Below are positions 8,562 to 17,254 of a stretch of DNA of 64,000 nt, in pieces. Source of the stretch: B69-G16 sp964501905. GTDB taxonomy: Archaea; Thermoproteota; Thermoprotei; Thermofilales; B69-G16. A model generated the notes under the pieces. That model was not told where the DNA came from. It worked only from the letters and a program-made list of their open reading frames with translations, and made no database searches. The DNA is taken from the NCBI GenBank assembly GCA_964501905.1, contig CAZCTW010000012.1:1-64000 (forward strand), read 5' to 3'. The position numbers were made by a program, and so were the translations under genes. Within the stretch, counting starts at the first letter, position 1; each line of letters opens with the position of its first letter.

Positions 8562-9872
8562 GTGCCTAGGAAAGAGGAATTTATAACTCACATAGATAGA
8601 GAAACTGGGCTTAAGCTTCACTTAAGGAAGGATCCTAGCGGCTTGGGAGTTTTGATAGTTAACGCCTCACGAGTCGTCTACCTAAACAGGACTGCCACCT
8701 TCTACGTTGAAGCTATGCTGAAAAAGCTATCTCCTGAAGAAGTTGTGAAGTTAGCTTTGAAAAAGTTTAAGGGAGTAACTAGGGAGAGAATTTTAAAAGA
8801 CTACGGAGAAGTAGCGTATAAAATCAATAGTTTTATTCGCGGAGAAGCCTGCCCTATAACCTATCTAGGGTTTAAGAGGATAGACCCTTTCACCATTAGA
8901 ACATCAGCTCCTTTTAGAGCCGACTTAGCCATAACCTATGCCTGTAATAACCGTTGCATACACTGTTATAGTTCTTCGCCGGATCGCAGGAAAGGAGAGC
9001 TGCCCCTGAAAGACTGGTTTAGAATTTTAGATAAACTCTTCAAGGTAGGCGTGCCAAACGTATTATTTACGGGAGGCGAGCCTACGCTAAGAGATGATTT
9101 ACCCGAGATGATTAGACACGCCGAGGAATTAGGCCTTGTTACCGGGCTTGTAACTAATGGGAGGAGGTTAAGCGACGAAAACTTTCTGAATAAACTCGTA
9201 AAAGCTGGGCTAGATTACGTACAGGTAACTTTAGAAAGCAGTAGGCCGGAAATTCACGATAAGATAACGGGCGTTGAGGGTAGCTGGGAGGAGACCGTCA
9301 AGGGGATTAAAAACGTCTTAAAGGCGGGAGTCTACCTAGACGTGAACACTACCTTGAACAAATATAATGTAGATCACGTAGACGAGTACGTAGATTTCCT
9401 ACACGAGCTGGGAGTGGAGAACGTATCGGCTAACCGCCTGATATACTCTGGCCGAGGCTTGGAAGTTAGAGAATGGTTCGAGCCTAGCATTGAGGAGATG
9501 AAGGAAGCTTTAGAAACTTTCCTAGAGAGGTCAAGCGAGTATGGCATGACTTTCCGCTGGTATGGAGTGACTAGGTACTGCGAGTATAACCCAGTCGAGG
9601 AAGGGCTTGGGTTAAGGTTTTGCTCAGCTTGTAGCATTACTATAGCTGTGGAGCCTGACGGTACTGTCATACCGTGTCAGAGCTACTACGAGCCTCTAGG
9701 CAACATATTGAAAGATAAGTGGGAGAAAATATGGAATAACCCCTTATGTGAAGAGATAAGAGAAAGAAGGTATGCGGCAAAAGAGTGTTTAAACTGTCCA
9801 CTCTTCACGGCTTGTGGAGCGGGTTGCCCGCTGGAGGCTAAGGTAAAGCCCTTAAAACCTACGCCCGCTTAG
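8562..9872 (+). CDS. Radical SAM/SPASM enzyme with N-terminal PqqD-like domain
   Basis: The 436-residue protein starts at GTG 8562. Residues 1-90 resemble a PqqD-like peptide-recognition domain (LGVLIVNASRVVYLN, then YVEAML). The radical SAM core follows with Cys128, Cys132 and Cys135 (CNNRCIHC) binding the SAM cluster, and TGGEPTLR. A SPASM domain at the C-terminus has CSAC, PCQSYY, and CLNCPLFTACGAGC for auxiliary iron-sulfur clusters. Related proteins mature peptides (PqqE type) or act in heme d1/alternative heme synthesis; which applies is open. No obvious precursor peptide or heme gene sits beside it. The start region overlaps the discarded upstream extension of the GH4 remnant on the other strand. 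Confidence 0.85.
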   Translation: MPRKEEFITHIDRETGLKLHLRKDPSGLGVLIVNASRVVYLNRTATFYVEAMLKKLSPEEVVKLALKKFKGVTRERILKDYGEVAYKINSFIRGEACPITYLGFKRIDPFTIRTSAPFRADLAITYACNNRCIHCYSSSPDRRKGELPLKDWFRILDKLFKVGVPNVLFTGGEPTLRDDLPEMIRHAEELGLVTGLVTNGRRLSDENFLNKLVKAGLDYVQVTLESSRPEIHDKITGVEGSWEETVKGIKNVLKAGVYLDVNTTLNKYNVDHVDEYVDFLHELGVENVSANRLIYSGRGLEVREWFEPSIEEMKEALETFLERSSEYGMTFRWYGVTRYCEYNPVEEGLGLRFCSACSITIAVEPDGTVIPCQSYYEPLGNILKDKWEKIWNNPLCEEIRERRYAAKECLNCPLFTACGAGCPLEAKVKPLKPTPA

Positions 9873-9875
9873 CGG

Positions 9876-10700
9876 CTATTCACTCAATATTCTAAATCCT
9901 TTCCGAATAAATTCCCTTTTAGGTATTACGTGTATATCGTGTTTCTCATCCTCTATTTCGACTAGAAAAGTGGATACTCTGCGCACAGAGCCCCTAATTC
10001 CCTCTATCTCCACCTTCATTCCAGGCTTTATCATTTCCGCCTCGCCCGAGATTAGGAGTATAGCCTCCTCCTTTAAGCCTAGGCCGATGAGCAAAGCGAA
10101 GGTCAGTCCGACGCTTACGGCAGTTACGAGGAAAACCGCCTGCGCCGCCGAGGCTACTATATGAGGGGCTATTTCCGCCACATCGAACGCCACAAAGATA
10201 AGCACCATGTAGAGCAAGTATTTAAAAGCAGTAGCTAGGACTGCGATTATATTCCTCGGAACAGCTCCTTCAGGCATGAGTCTTTCAATCATATCGCTAA
10301 GCCAGTCCACCAGTATAATGCCCAAGAGGAATATGATTATAGCTCCGATAAGCCTGGGAATGTAGGCGGCTATCATTAATCCTATCTCATTTAAGACCGC
10401 TATCTGGAGGAGGGATAGGGCGGTCATTATAGTGAGTACGTATATTACTAACCTGACGAGGATTGAGGCTATCCTAGAGAAAGGGTACCCGGCTAGGAGC
10501 AGTTGTTTGCCAACTATCGTCTTGCCGAAGCTTTCGTCTATTTTAATCATTTTAACTATAGCTTCTGTCACTTTTCCGGAAGCTTTCCCCACTAGATATC
10601 CCGTCACCAGTATTATGGCGGAGAGGGCGACGTTTGGGAGGAATTTTATAATGGAGTCTATAACTTGAGTTAACACGCTTACTAACTCGTTCTCCAGCAT
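9876..10700 (-). CDS. MscS-related mechanosensitive channel-like membrane protein
   Basis: This 274-residue protein has four to five predicted membrane helices with the glycine-rich repeated pattern seen in the conserved-TM-helix/CmpX branch of the MscS superfamily (ILVTGYLVGKASGKVTEAI, and IIFLLGIILVDWLSDMIE). A short soluble beta domain at the end (MVEI-like, KPGMKVEIEGIRGSVRRV) corresponds to the start of the MscS beta domain. It likely gates small solutes or ions under membrane tension. It is convergent with the radical SAM gene four bases away. Confidence 0.7.
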   Translation of the reverse strand: MLENELVSVLTQVIDSIIKFLPNVALSAIILVTGYLVGKASGKVTEAIVKMIKIDESFGKTIVGKQLLLAGYPFSRIASILVRLVIYVLTIMTALSLLQIAVLNEIGLMIAAYIPRLIGAIIIFLLGIILVDWLSDMIERLMPEGAVPRNIIAVLATAFKYLLYMVLIFVAFDVAEIAPHIVASAAQAVFLVTAVSVGLTFALLIGLGLKEEAILLISGEAEMIKPGMKVEIEGIRGSVRRVSTFLVEIEDEKHDIHVIPKREFIRKGFRILSE

Positions 10701-10728
10701 CGTTATCCCAGAAATATGGTATGCTCTC

Positions 10729-12000
10729 CTATAATATATTTAGCCAAGCTAGGCTCCACAAATATAATGCCGAAACTACCAAATGTATTACAGCTAGAGG
10801 AGTTGCGGATTTAGAATAGTCGCCGACTGAAATTGTATAGCCTTCTCTCTCGGCTATTGATACCATAGTTAGCGTTGGAACTGAACCATAGAGAGTTAAA
10901 CCACCTCCTACGCCACTTCCTATAATCAGAGACCAGTAAAAGGCGTATGCTTTCAATTTTGTACTAGCTACGATTTCGTCTACAATAGGGAGTAGTAGCA
11001 GAACCACGGGAACGTTATCTATGAGCGCTGATAGAAAACCACAAATAAGAACTAGCAAAATTACTGCTACTCCTCCTCCAGCTACTAGAATATTTTTCAC
11101 GTAATCGCCCAGTATATCTAAAACTCCAGAACTTTCAAGCCCATTCACGAAAACCGCGAACCCTCCTATGAAAAAGGGGACCTCCCAGTTTACCCTACTT
11201 AAAACCTCCGCCGGGTTTAAACCACTAAAGATAAACATTAAAACTACGAATACAAAGGCGATGTACGTCATGGAAAAACCGATTTGATCGCTAACGGCGA
11301 TACCTATAATGAACATTATAAATATTAAAAGAGATTTGTATAGTATCGACCTATCCACGTTTTCCCCCTCAAACTTTACCTCTGCAATTTTATCGCTGCG
11401 TGAGTGAGATGTTATGGAGTAGTAAATCATCGAGACGAGCGTTAATATTAGTATGAGGGGGCCGCTAATCCTCATGAATTCCAAAAATCCTATACCCTTT
11501 TTAACAGACACTATTAAACCAGGTATAGAGCTTACTGGCAACATTAAACCCCCCAAGTTCGCTAAAACACCTTCTATCATTAGAGGTTCTCTAGGGTCAA
11601 AATCGTATATCTTAGACAGGTATAGGGTGATATTCGCCATTATGACTGCCACTACGTAGTTTGACGACACCATAGAAAATACTGTGGAGAGTATTAGTAG
11701 TAGAAATAGAGCCTCTCTTCCCTTCAACTTTAACTTCCTAACCAGATAAAGACTTATGAAATTAAAAAGCCCCGCGCTTTCCAGCGATTGAAACAGTATG
11801 AGGCTCGCCACGATAAAAAGCAGAGTATCCAACTCCATCATGCGGGGGATATCCTCGAGAGAAAATAAACCATATGAAACACCGAAGTAAACTGTGATAA
11901 CAGCAGCTAGGAGGGCTACGACAACCTTATGCTCTAGCTCTGCCAGTAAAAGCAGTAGAGTTGCGATGAACAAGAGCGTGAAAGTTACTGTAGGGCTCAC
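10729..12000 (-). CDS. ArsB/NhaD-superfamily ion transporter
   Basis: At 423 residues with about eleven hydrophobic helices, this resembles the ion-transporter superfamily that includes ArsB, NhaD and DASS anion permeases. Recognisable signatures are SNYVVAVIMANITLYL, VLANLGGLMLPVSSIPGLI in the first half and FLSALIDNVPVVLLLLPI plus GSGVGGGLTLYGSVP in the second, typical of the two inverted substrate-binding hairpins. Substrate (arsenite, sodium/proton, or carboxylate) cannot be assigned. It is translationally coupled (four-base overlap) with a small membrane protein upstream. Confidence 0.8.
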   Translation of the reverse strand: MSPTVTFTLLFIATLLLLLAELEHKVVVALLAAVITVYFGVSYGLFSLEDIPRMMELDTLLFIVASLILFQSLESAGLFNFISLYLVRKLKLKGREALFLLLILSTVFSMVSSNYVVAVIMANITLYLSKIYDFDPREPLMIEGVLANLGGLMLPVSSIPGLIVSVKKGIGFLEFMRISGPLILILTLVSMIYYSITSHSRSDKIAEVKFEGENVDRSILYKSLLIFIMFIIGIAVSDQIGFSMTYIAFVFVVLMFIFSGLNPAEVLSRVNWEVPFFIGGFAVFVNGLESSGVLDILGDYVKNILVAGGGVAVILLVLICGFLSALIDNVPVVLLLLPIVDEIVASTKLKAYAFYWSLIIGSGVGGGLTLYGSVPTLTMVSIAEREGYTISVGDYSKSATPLAVIHLVVSALYLWSLAWLNIL

Positions 12001-12362
12001 TGTGCACCTCCTCTTCTTGATACCTTACAAATCGATATTACTATATCTCCGAAAATGAAAAGCGCGAAAACAAATAGGCAAAGATATATGAAGAAGAGAG
12101 CTATGCGGGCTATTTCGCCTTTAAGCCTTATAGTCACGGCCTCGTAAGCTAAAACTACAAAGATGAAGTAGACTATGCCGTGTAAAATTCTCCTCCACAA
12201 TACCCTGCCTACTCTATACTCTTCGTCAAACCTCTTCTTGATAGACATGTAGAGGTGAAAACCTATGATAACGGATAGAGCTGTTAAAATAGTGATAACC
12301 CATACTATTAGCAAATCATAGTCGTAGAGAGGGAAGATGGCGTAGTCTACGGCATATACCAT
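11997..12362 (-). CDS. Small four-helix membrane protein of unknown function
   Basis: The 121-residue protein has four hydrophobic segments, about residues 13-37, 50-70, 75-95 and 95-115, separated by basic loops (KKRFDEEYRVGRVLWRRI). I do not recognise the family. Its stop overlaps the start of the ArsB/NhaD-like permease by four bases, so the two are surely co-translated and it may be an accessory subunit. No cofactor-binding histidine pairs or cysteines stand out. Confidence 0.65.
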   Translation of the reverse strand: MVYAVDYAIFPLYDYDLLIVWVITILTALSVIIGFHLYMSIKKRFDEEYRVGRVLWRRILHGIVYFIFVVLAYEAVTIRLKGEIARIALFFIYLCLFVFALFIFGDIVISICKVSRRGGAQ

Positions 12363-12405
12363 AGCTGTTAGATAATCTCCGGTAGCGTATATTAAGTTAC
12401 CTAGG

Positions 12406-13518
12406 CTATATCGGGCACTGAACTATCCCCCTGGAGAATAGGCAGTCTGCGCAGCTGGGTTGATTTCCCCAACAATCCATTAGGTTTGATTCGGCGAAGT
12501 CGCATATGTCGTGGAATTTACAGTCGGTACAGGAGGGGAACCTGAAGAACCTAACTCTATATCTGAACTCGACGTAGTCTAGCTTAAACCAGACATCTCT
12601 TAGACTTTCTCTGTTAAGGTCTCCGAACACGACTTGCTTTATCTTCTTCTCCCTGCCGTATATATAACTGGTGTAGGAATGGAGGAAGTTATAGCAGGGG
12701 GCTACTTTGCCATCCCAGGTCACGCAGGTAGCGGCGTTTTCTATGAAATTGCACTTCCTCTCAGTTTTAAGCGAAAACTCGGGGAGCCTAACCCCCACGT
12801 TAGTTTCTAAGCTTTTGATAGCAAGTAGGCTCGATAACTTATCAACATCTACTTCTCCGTTCAGAGTGTAGATGCATTGGTCCAGCATTTGCCTCGTTAC
12901 TGGCACGACGTTCGAGACTATTACTCTCCCAACTCCATGCCGTTCCGCTAAGTCTATTAAAGGAATTAGTTCGTTCAAGTTGTTCCGCATTAGCGTAAAC
13001 GCGAACTCGAGTATAGGATACGTTTTACCCAACTCCTTCTTTGCCATATAGAGGGATTTTAGAGATTGCATTAGCTTACTGAAACTACCCCTCCTAATAC
13101 CGCTGTACGCCTCTGGGCTTGCGGCGTCTACGGAGACAGCTATCCTGTCGATTCCCAAGCTCATGAGCTTTCTCGCCGTATCCTCGTCTAAGAGCAAACC
13201 GTTCGTGTTCACTCCCAGTTTTAAACCTCTCTCTTTAACCATTTCGGCGAACTCGAGGAATTTAGGGTGGATCAACGGCTCGCCCCAACCCGCAAACCAT
13301 ATAAACTCTACCCCGGCTTCAACCGCGTCTTCCAATACTTTAACAAAAAGCTTTTCGCTCATATCTCCCATCTTCTCGCTCATAGAGTTCCTATAGCACA
13401 TTATACAGTTTAAGTTGCAGCGGGTAGTCAATTCTAGGAAGAGTATCTTGAGGTTTTTCCTAGGTTTTGCTAAAACGTATCCTTCGTCGAAACACTCTAA
13501 GCATTTTACTTCTTCCAT
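12406..13518 (-). CDS. cmo: Radical SAM/SPASM maturase of tungsten aldehyde oxidoreductase
   Basis: A 370-residue radical SAM protein with the cluster motif CNLNCIMC (Cys34, Cys38, Cys41), an N-terminal CLEC pair (Cys6, Cys9), and a cysteine-rich SPASM tail (CTDCKFHDICD, then CWGNQPSCADC). A protein of this kind sits beside AOR in Pyrococcus and other archaea and is annotated as a tungsten-cofactor modifying protein. Here it is divergent from the AOR gene with a 140-bp shared promoter region. Its exact reaction on the pyranopterin cofactor is not settled. The gene symbol is by analogy with the Pyrococcus neighbour. Confidence 0.85.
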   Translation of the reverse strand: MEEVKCLECFDEGYVLAKPRKNLKILFLELTTRCNLNCIMCYRNSMSEKMGDMSEKLFVKVLEDAVEAGVEFIWFAGWGEPLIHPKFLEFAEMVKERGLKLGVNTNGLLLDEDTARKLMSLGIDRIAVSVDAASPEAYSGIRRGSFSKLMQSLKSLYMAKKELGKTYPILEFAFTLMRNNLNELIPLIDLAERHGVGRVIVSNVVPVTRQMLDQCIYTLNGEVDVDKLSSLLAIKSLETNVGVRLPEFSLKTERKCNFIENAATCVTWDGKVAPCYNFLHSYTSYIYGREKKIKQVVFGDLNRESLRDVWFKLDYVEFRYRVRFFRFPSCTDCKFHDICDFAESNLMDCWGNQPSCADCLFSRGIVQCPI

Positions 13519-13601
13519 CCAGATCCCTGTAGCATATTTTTCTTATCTTTTACATAAATTTTGTCTAAGTCTTAACTTAAAGAAAGTTGCCATCCTTTTT
13601 G

Positions 13602-13633
13602 TTTCCGATATGTACAATTGGTAATATCGTAAA
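13602..13633. promoter_or_regulatory. Inverted repeat upstream of the AOR TATA box; candidate tungsten operator
   Basis: TTTCCGATAT at 13602-13611 is mirrored by ATATCGTAAA at 13624-13633, nine of ten bases matching, with a 12-base spacer. The TATA-like sequence GATTTATAATTTT starts right after it, so a bound protein would act at the AOR core promoter. The same ten bases occur at 63532-63541, and eight of them (reverse strand) at 40500-40507 before wtpA. It also lies between AOR and its divergent maturase and could serve both. Confidence 0.5.
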
Positions 13634-13676
13634 AGATTTATAATTTTAACGCGATATATTTATGAAGGTGATTTCT

Positions 13677-15533
13677 TTGCCCGGCGGCTTTATGGGCAAA
13701 ATACTTAGAGTAAATCTAACCGACCATAAACTAACCGATGAAACCCTTTCCGAGAAAATTCTAAGAAAATGGCTCGGCGGGAGAGGGCTTGGAGTATATT
13801 TAGCCCTAAAAGAAATCGATCCTAAAGTAGACCCGTTAAGCCCTGAAAACAAGCTCATAATACTAACCGGACCTCTAACCGGCACCGCCGCCCCCGAGAG
13901 CGGGAGATGGTGCTCGGTAACTAAAGCCCCGCTGACTGGTACTATACACGACTCTCAGTCCGGCGGCAAGTGGGGCCCTGAGCTCAAGTTCGCCGGCTAC
14001 GACGCTATCATAATAGAGGGAGCTAGTGAAGAGCCTGTATACCTGTGGATACACGATGGCAAAGCCGAGCTAAGAGATGCTAAGCATCTCTGGGGCAAAG
14101 ACACCCATACCACGACTGACACGCTGATAGAAGAACTGGGAGATAAAAACATCAAAGTAATGTGCATAGGCCCCGCCGGGGAAAATCTAGTAAAATTCGC
14201 CTGCCTCATCAACGATAAGGGAAGAGCCGCGGGTAGAGGTGGACACGGAGCCGTTATGGGCAGCAAGAAGCTCAAGGCTATAGCGGTAAGAGGCACTATG
14301 AAGCCTCCAATAGCGGATGAGGGTAAGTTCAAGGAGGCTGTTAGGGTTAACAGAGACAAGCTTATGAAGCATCCCGTGACGGGCGAGGCGCTGCCCAAAT
14401 ACGGAACTGCGGTCTTAGTGAATATAATCAATAAACACGGAATATTGCCAACTAAGAACTTCCAGACAGGCGTACATCCGACCGCCGATAAGTACAGCGG
14501 AGAAACCATAGCGGAGAAGATACTGGTCAGGAAAGTGCCCTGTTGGGGCTGTATTATAGCGTGTGGCAGGTACTGTAGAGTGCCTAAGGACAGCCCCTAT
14601 GCGGGAGAGGGCGACGGTCCTGAGTACGAGACCGTTTGGGCTTTCGGAGCCCAGACCGGAACCGACGACTTAAACGCGATAACTAAGGCTAACTTCTTAT
14701 GCAACGAGCTTGGACTAGACACCATCAGCATGGGTCACGTAATAGGCACCTTAATGGAGCTCTACGAGAAGGGGAAGATACCGGAGGAGAAGCTGAGAGG
14801 GCTAGTGCCATATTGGGGTAATGGAGCCGCCGTAGTTGAGTTGACGTGGAGAACCGCCTACAGGTCTGGAATAGGAGATGACTTAGCCGAAGGCGCTAAG
14901 AAGCTAGCGGAGAAGTATGGGGCGCCTGAGGTAGCTATGGTAGTTAGAGGACAGGAGCTACCGGCTTACGACCCGAGAGGAGTTCAGGGACATGGGCTAG
15001 GCTACGCTACCTCTAACAGAGGAGGATGCCACCTGAGAGCCTACATGATCGCCCCGGAGGTTCTGGGAGTACCACAGCTAGTCGACAGATTTGAGACTAA
15101 AGGCAAAGCCGAGCTGGTCAAAATCTTCCAAGACGGCTTCGCCGTAGTAGACAGCCTCGTCTTGTGCAAGTTTAACACCTTCGCTACCTGGGTTGAGGAT
15201 TGGGTTGGCCTAGTCGCCGGGGCCACTGGTTGGGATGTGACAGTAGACGAGCTCAATAAGATAGGAGAGAGGATATATAACGCTGAGAGAGTATTCAACA
15301 TACTAGCTTTCGGAGATGGAAGAGAATACGATACGCTACCAGCTAGACTATTAAAGGAGCCCATGCCCGAAGGACCTGCCAAGGGCCACGTAGTAAGACT
15401 AGGTGAAATGCTCGACGAGTACTACAAGCTACGCGGTTGGAAAGACGGTAGGCCTACAAGAGCCAAGCTAGAGGAGCTCGAGCTTAAAGACTTGGCCGAT
15501 AGGTTAGAGGAAGCCGGGCTTTTGCCTGAGTAA
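13677..15533 (+). CDS. aor: Tungsten-containing aldehyde:ferredoxin oxidoreductase
   Basis: This oxidises aldehydes to acids with ferredoxin as acceptor, using a tungsto-bispterin and one 4Fe-4S cluster. The cluster cysteines are C289-x2-C292-x3-C296 (PCWGCIIACG) and Cys497 (VLCKFN), nearly the same numbers as in the Pyrococcus enzyme. Pterin-binding stretches GRGGHGAVMGSKKLKAIAV and NELGLDTISMG are intact. The frame is open from ATG 13662, but GGTGAT at 13667-13672 lies inside that extension, so I prefer TTG 13677, giving the family-like start LPGGFMGKILRVNL and 618 residues. The MoaD-like gene follows 39 bases later. Confidence 0.93.
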   Translation: MPGGFMGKILRVNLTDHKLTDETLSEKILRKWLGGRGLGVYLALKEIDPKVDPLSPENKLIILTGPLTGTAAPESGRWCSVTKAPLTGTIHDSQSGGKWGPELKFAGYDAIIIEGASEEPVYLWIHDGKAELRDAKHLWGKDTHTTTDTLIEELGDKNIKVMCIGPAGENLVKFACLINDKGRAAGRGGHGAVMGSKKLKAIAVRGTMKPPIADEGKFKEAVRVNRDKLMKHPVTGEALPKYGTAVLVNIINKHGILPTKNFQTGVHPTADKYSGETIAEKILVRKVPCWGCIIACGRYCRVPKDSPYAGEGDGPEYETVWAFGAQTGTDDLNAITKANFLCNELGLDTISMGHVIGTLMELYEKGKIPEEKLRGLVPYWGNGAAVVELTWRTAYRSGIGDDLAEGAKKLAEKYGAPEVAMVVRGQELPAYDPRGVQGHGLGYATSNRGGCHLRAYMIAPEVLGVPQLVDRFETKGKAELVKIFQDGFAVVDSLVLCKFNTFATWVEDWVGLVAGATGWDVTVDELNKIGERIYNAERVFNILAFGDGREYDTLPARLLKEPMPEGPAKGHVVRLGEMLDEYYKLRGWKDGRPTRAKLEELELKDLADRLEEAGLLPE

Positions 15534-15540
15534 AAACCTT

Positions 15541-15560
15541 ATTATTTTTTATTATTTTGA
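15541..15560 (+). terminator. T-rich tract after AOR, possible weak terminator
   Basis: The 39 bases between the AOR stop and the MoaD-like gene contain a run of T-rich sequence (TTATTATTTTTTATTATTTT). Archaeal transcription commonly ends on such tracts without a hairpin. It could trim AOR transcripts and leave partial read-through into the MoaD-like gene. No TATA box clearly belonging to the second gene is visible. Confidence 0.35.
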
Positions 15561-15572
15561 TACTATTTTGGT

Positions 15573-15839
15573 ATGAGGGTCAGAGTAGAGTTTTTCGCAA
15601 CTTTAAGAGAGAAATTCGGCAAAGAAAAAGTAGTCGAGCTAGGTAAGGGAAATGCTACTCTTAGAGATGTTTTAGCTAGAATTGGTGGTTTATTAGATGA
15701 GGTGTCAGAGGGGGACGAGATTAAACCTATGTACAAGATTTTAGTTAACGGGTTGAATGTCGAGTTTTTAGAAAAGCTAGAGACTAAGGTTAAAAACGGC
15801 GATGAAATTTCTATATTTCCGCCAGCCGGCGGAGGCTAG
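15573..15839 (+). CDS. MoaD/ThiS-family sulfur carrier protein
   Basis: An 88-residue ubiquitin-like protein ending in PPAGGG, the di-glycine tail needed for thiocarboxylate formation in MoaD and ThiS proteins. MoaD donates sulfur for the dithiolene of molybdopterin, the ligand of tungsten in AOR. Its place directly behind AOR on the same strand supports a role in making that cofactor, and such a neighbour is common for archaeal AOR genes. Its stop overlaps the stop of the convergent next gene by four bases. Confidence 0.88.
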   Translation: MRVRVEFFATLREKFGKEKVVELGKGNATLRDVLARIGGLLDEVSEGDEIKPMYKILVNGLNVEFLEKLETKVKNGDEISIFPPAGGG

Positions 15840-16561
15840 GGGCCTGCTGGCTTCACTACTCTAGCCATCCTTCTACGGCGCCAAACCGAGTACTCGTAGA
15901 GGGCTATAAAGGATACGGCTATCACCGCTACCGCTATGATTACGGCGAATAGGAATTCTTTAAAGCTCATGGTAAGCTTGGGCGATACCTCTAGGAATAC
16001 GGGCAGGGATACCATTGTTTCGGCAATTTCTCCTCCTGGCACCGTGGCCGTTGTCGAGCTACATGTGTCGCCGAGGCAAACTTTAACTTCGTAGCTATTT
16101 TCTGGGAGCAAGAACTCTGCTACCCCATCTTCTCCCGTGCTTCCGCTTAATGGAGTACCTTCGATATAAACAGTTGCTCCGGCTAAACCTTGTCCTCTTT
16201 CGCCAACAACTTTAACGCGTAGTAGCCCTATTTTATCCACTATTACCATGTTGTTTAAGAGGGAAGCCTCGTACCATTCCGTATCTAGCTGCATACCCTT
16301 CCAAGAGACTACCTTTACGTACAGTATGCCTTTAGGGATATCCTCAGCTAACACTTTGCCGTTTCCATCGCTTGTAGTTGAGATTATGCTGCCATCCAGT
16401 TTTTTAACCTGTACTTGCGCGTTATCAAGGAATCCTCCAAATGGAGTCGCGAGGACTATTTCAACGTCGTAGACATCAGTGGTTATGATCAACGGCTGAG
16501 CAATAACCAATTCAACTAAGAGTATTAGCGTAAAGACTAACATCTGAGTTTTCATCGTCAT
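15836..16561 (-). CDS. Secreted, membrane-anchored protein with carboxypeptidase-regulatory-like domains
   Basis: The 241-residue protein has a signal peptide (MLVFTLILLVELVIAQ), then two repeats of a beta-sandwich like the CarboxypepD_reg/Cna-B fold (FLDNAQVQVKKLDGSIISTT and GQGLAGATVYIEGTPLSG), and one C-terminal transmembrane helix with a basic cytoplasmic end (WRRRRMARVVK). It is therefore displayed outside the cell. Such domains usually mediate binding or assembly; no enzyme site is seen. The start may be either of two close ATGs at 16561 or 16555. Confidence 0.75.
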   Translation of the reverse strand: MTMKTQMLVFTLILLVELVIAQPLIITTDVYDVEIVLATPFGGFLDNAQVQVKKLDGSIISTTSDGNGKVLAEDIPKGILYVKVVSWKGMQLDTEWYEASLLNNMVIVDKIGLLRVKVVGERGQGLAGATVYIEGTPLSGSTGEDGVAEFLLPENSYEVKVCLGDTCSSTTATVPGGEIAETMVSLPVFLEVSPKLTMSFKEFLFAVIIAVAVIAVSFIALYEYSVWRRRRMARVVKPAGP

Positions 16562-16829
16562 AGTTTTTGCAAAACACCTAGATAAGGGTTTAGGAGGCTT
16601 GTTTCCGTATTTAAAACTCTAGAGCTTCATGATTCCTATGTAAGCGTTTTCCGGCAGTGGAAAGTATTTTCCAGCGGTATTTTCAAGAAAATCCCTTAAA
16701 TTAGTATCTTAGGATATTTTAAGCTCGTGAGAAAATGAGGCATAAAGTGAACAGAGGAAAAAGGCGCCACGGAAGGAAAATATTACCTTAAGAAAAATCA
16801 AAAAGATAAAGTCTTGGTGATGTGTTTCC

Positions 16830-17141
16830 ATGAAAACACTTCTAGCTGTTAGGATTACCGTCGTAATGCTTTTACTTCTCCTAGGCTCTCTCAGTATTAA
16901 CTGGGGCTATGCTGTTTACGGCCCCCGCGGATCTGGAGAGTCAACCATAATACTCAGTTTGAAAAACACGACTGGAAGACGCTCCACTCTCTCTTCATTC
17001 GGCGCAACTGGAGTGGCGATAATTCACATATACATAAATTGGCGAGCCTTAATCTACTATCTAAAAAATAGCTGGAAGCAATACCGTCTCAAGTACCTCA
17101 TAAAAAGAAGAGAAGTGAGTGGTCCCCGCGGCCGGATTTGA
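16830..17141 (+). CDS. Small membrane protein, perhaps a shortened DUF4405 member
   Basis: A 103-residue frame starts at ATG 16830, with GGTGAT at 16814-16819. It has an N-terminal hydrophobic helix (VVMLLLLLGSLSINWGYAVY) and a second region HIYINWRALIYYLKNSW. The spacing and the HxxxNWR pattern recall DUF4405 proteins, which have a longer middle helix with another histidine; here that part seems missing. The frame runs 22 bases into the opposite-strand tRNA-Tyr, which is unusual for a healthy gene. It may be a small real protein or a decayed one. From 16562 to 16829 I see no other gene. Confidence 0.4.
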   Translation: MKTLLAVRITVVMLLLLLGSLSINWGYAVYGPRGSGESTIILSLKNTTGRRSTLSSFGATGVAIIHIYINWRALIYYLKNSWKQYRLKYLIKRREVSGPRGRI

Positions 17142-17254
17142 ACCGGCGACCCCCCGGTAACCGCCCGGCTGGCACGGCTTCATTCTGCCCTTAGGGCTGT
17201 CACCGTGCGGCACGCGGCCTACAGCCGGGTGCTCTTCCGCTGAGCTACGCGGGG
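17120..17254 (-). tRNA. tRNA-Tyr (GTA) with a 60-base intron
   Basis: The cloverleaf is complete: acceptor CCCCGCG/CGCGGGG, with the C1-G72 pair typical of archaeal tRNA-Tyr; D arm GCTCAGCGGAAGAGC; T arm GCCGG-TTCAAAT-CCGGC; discriminator A; encoded CCA. The anticodon loop starts CTGTAG, giving anticodon GTA. An intron of 60 bases (17159-17218) interrupts at the canonical place after position 37; exon 2 resumes with A and CCGGG. The intron folds on itself (GCACGG with CCGTGC, and GCCC-TAA-GGGC). Splicing would be by the archaeal tRNA endonuclease. Confidence 0.95.

Noticed and set aside
8226..8621. Full 131-residue frame extending the GH4 remnant upstream to 8621
   Set aside because: The first 39 residues do not match GH4 and overlap the radical SAM gene start on the other strand; the GH4-like part starts at ATG 8504.
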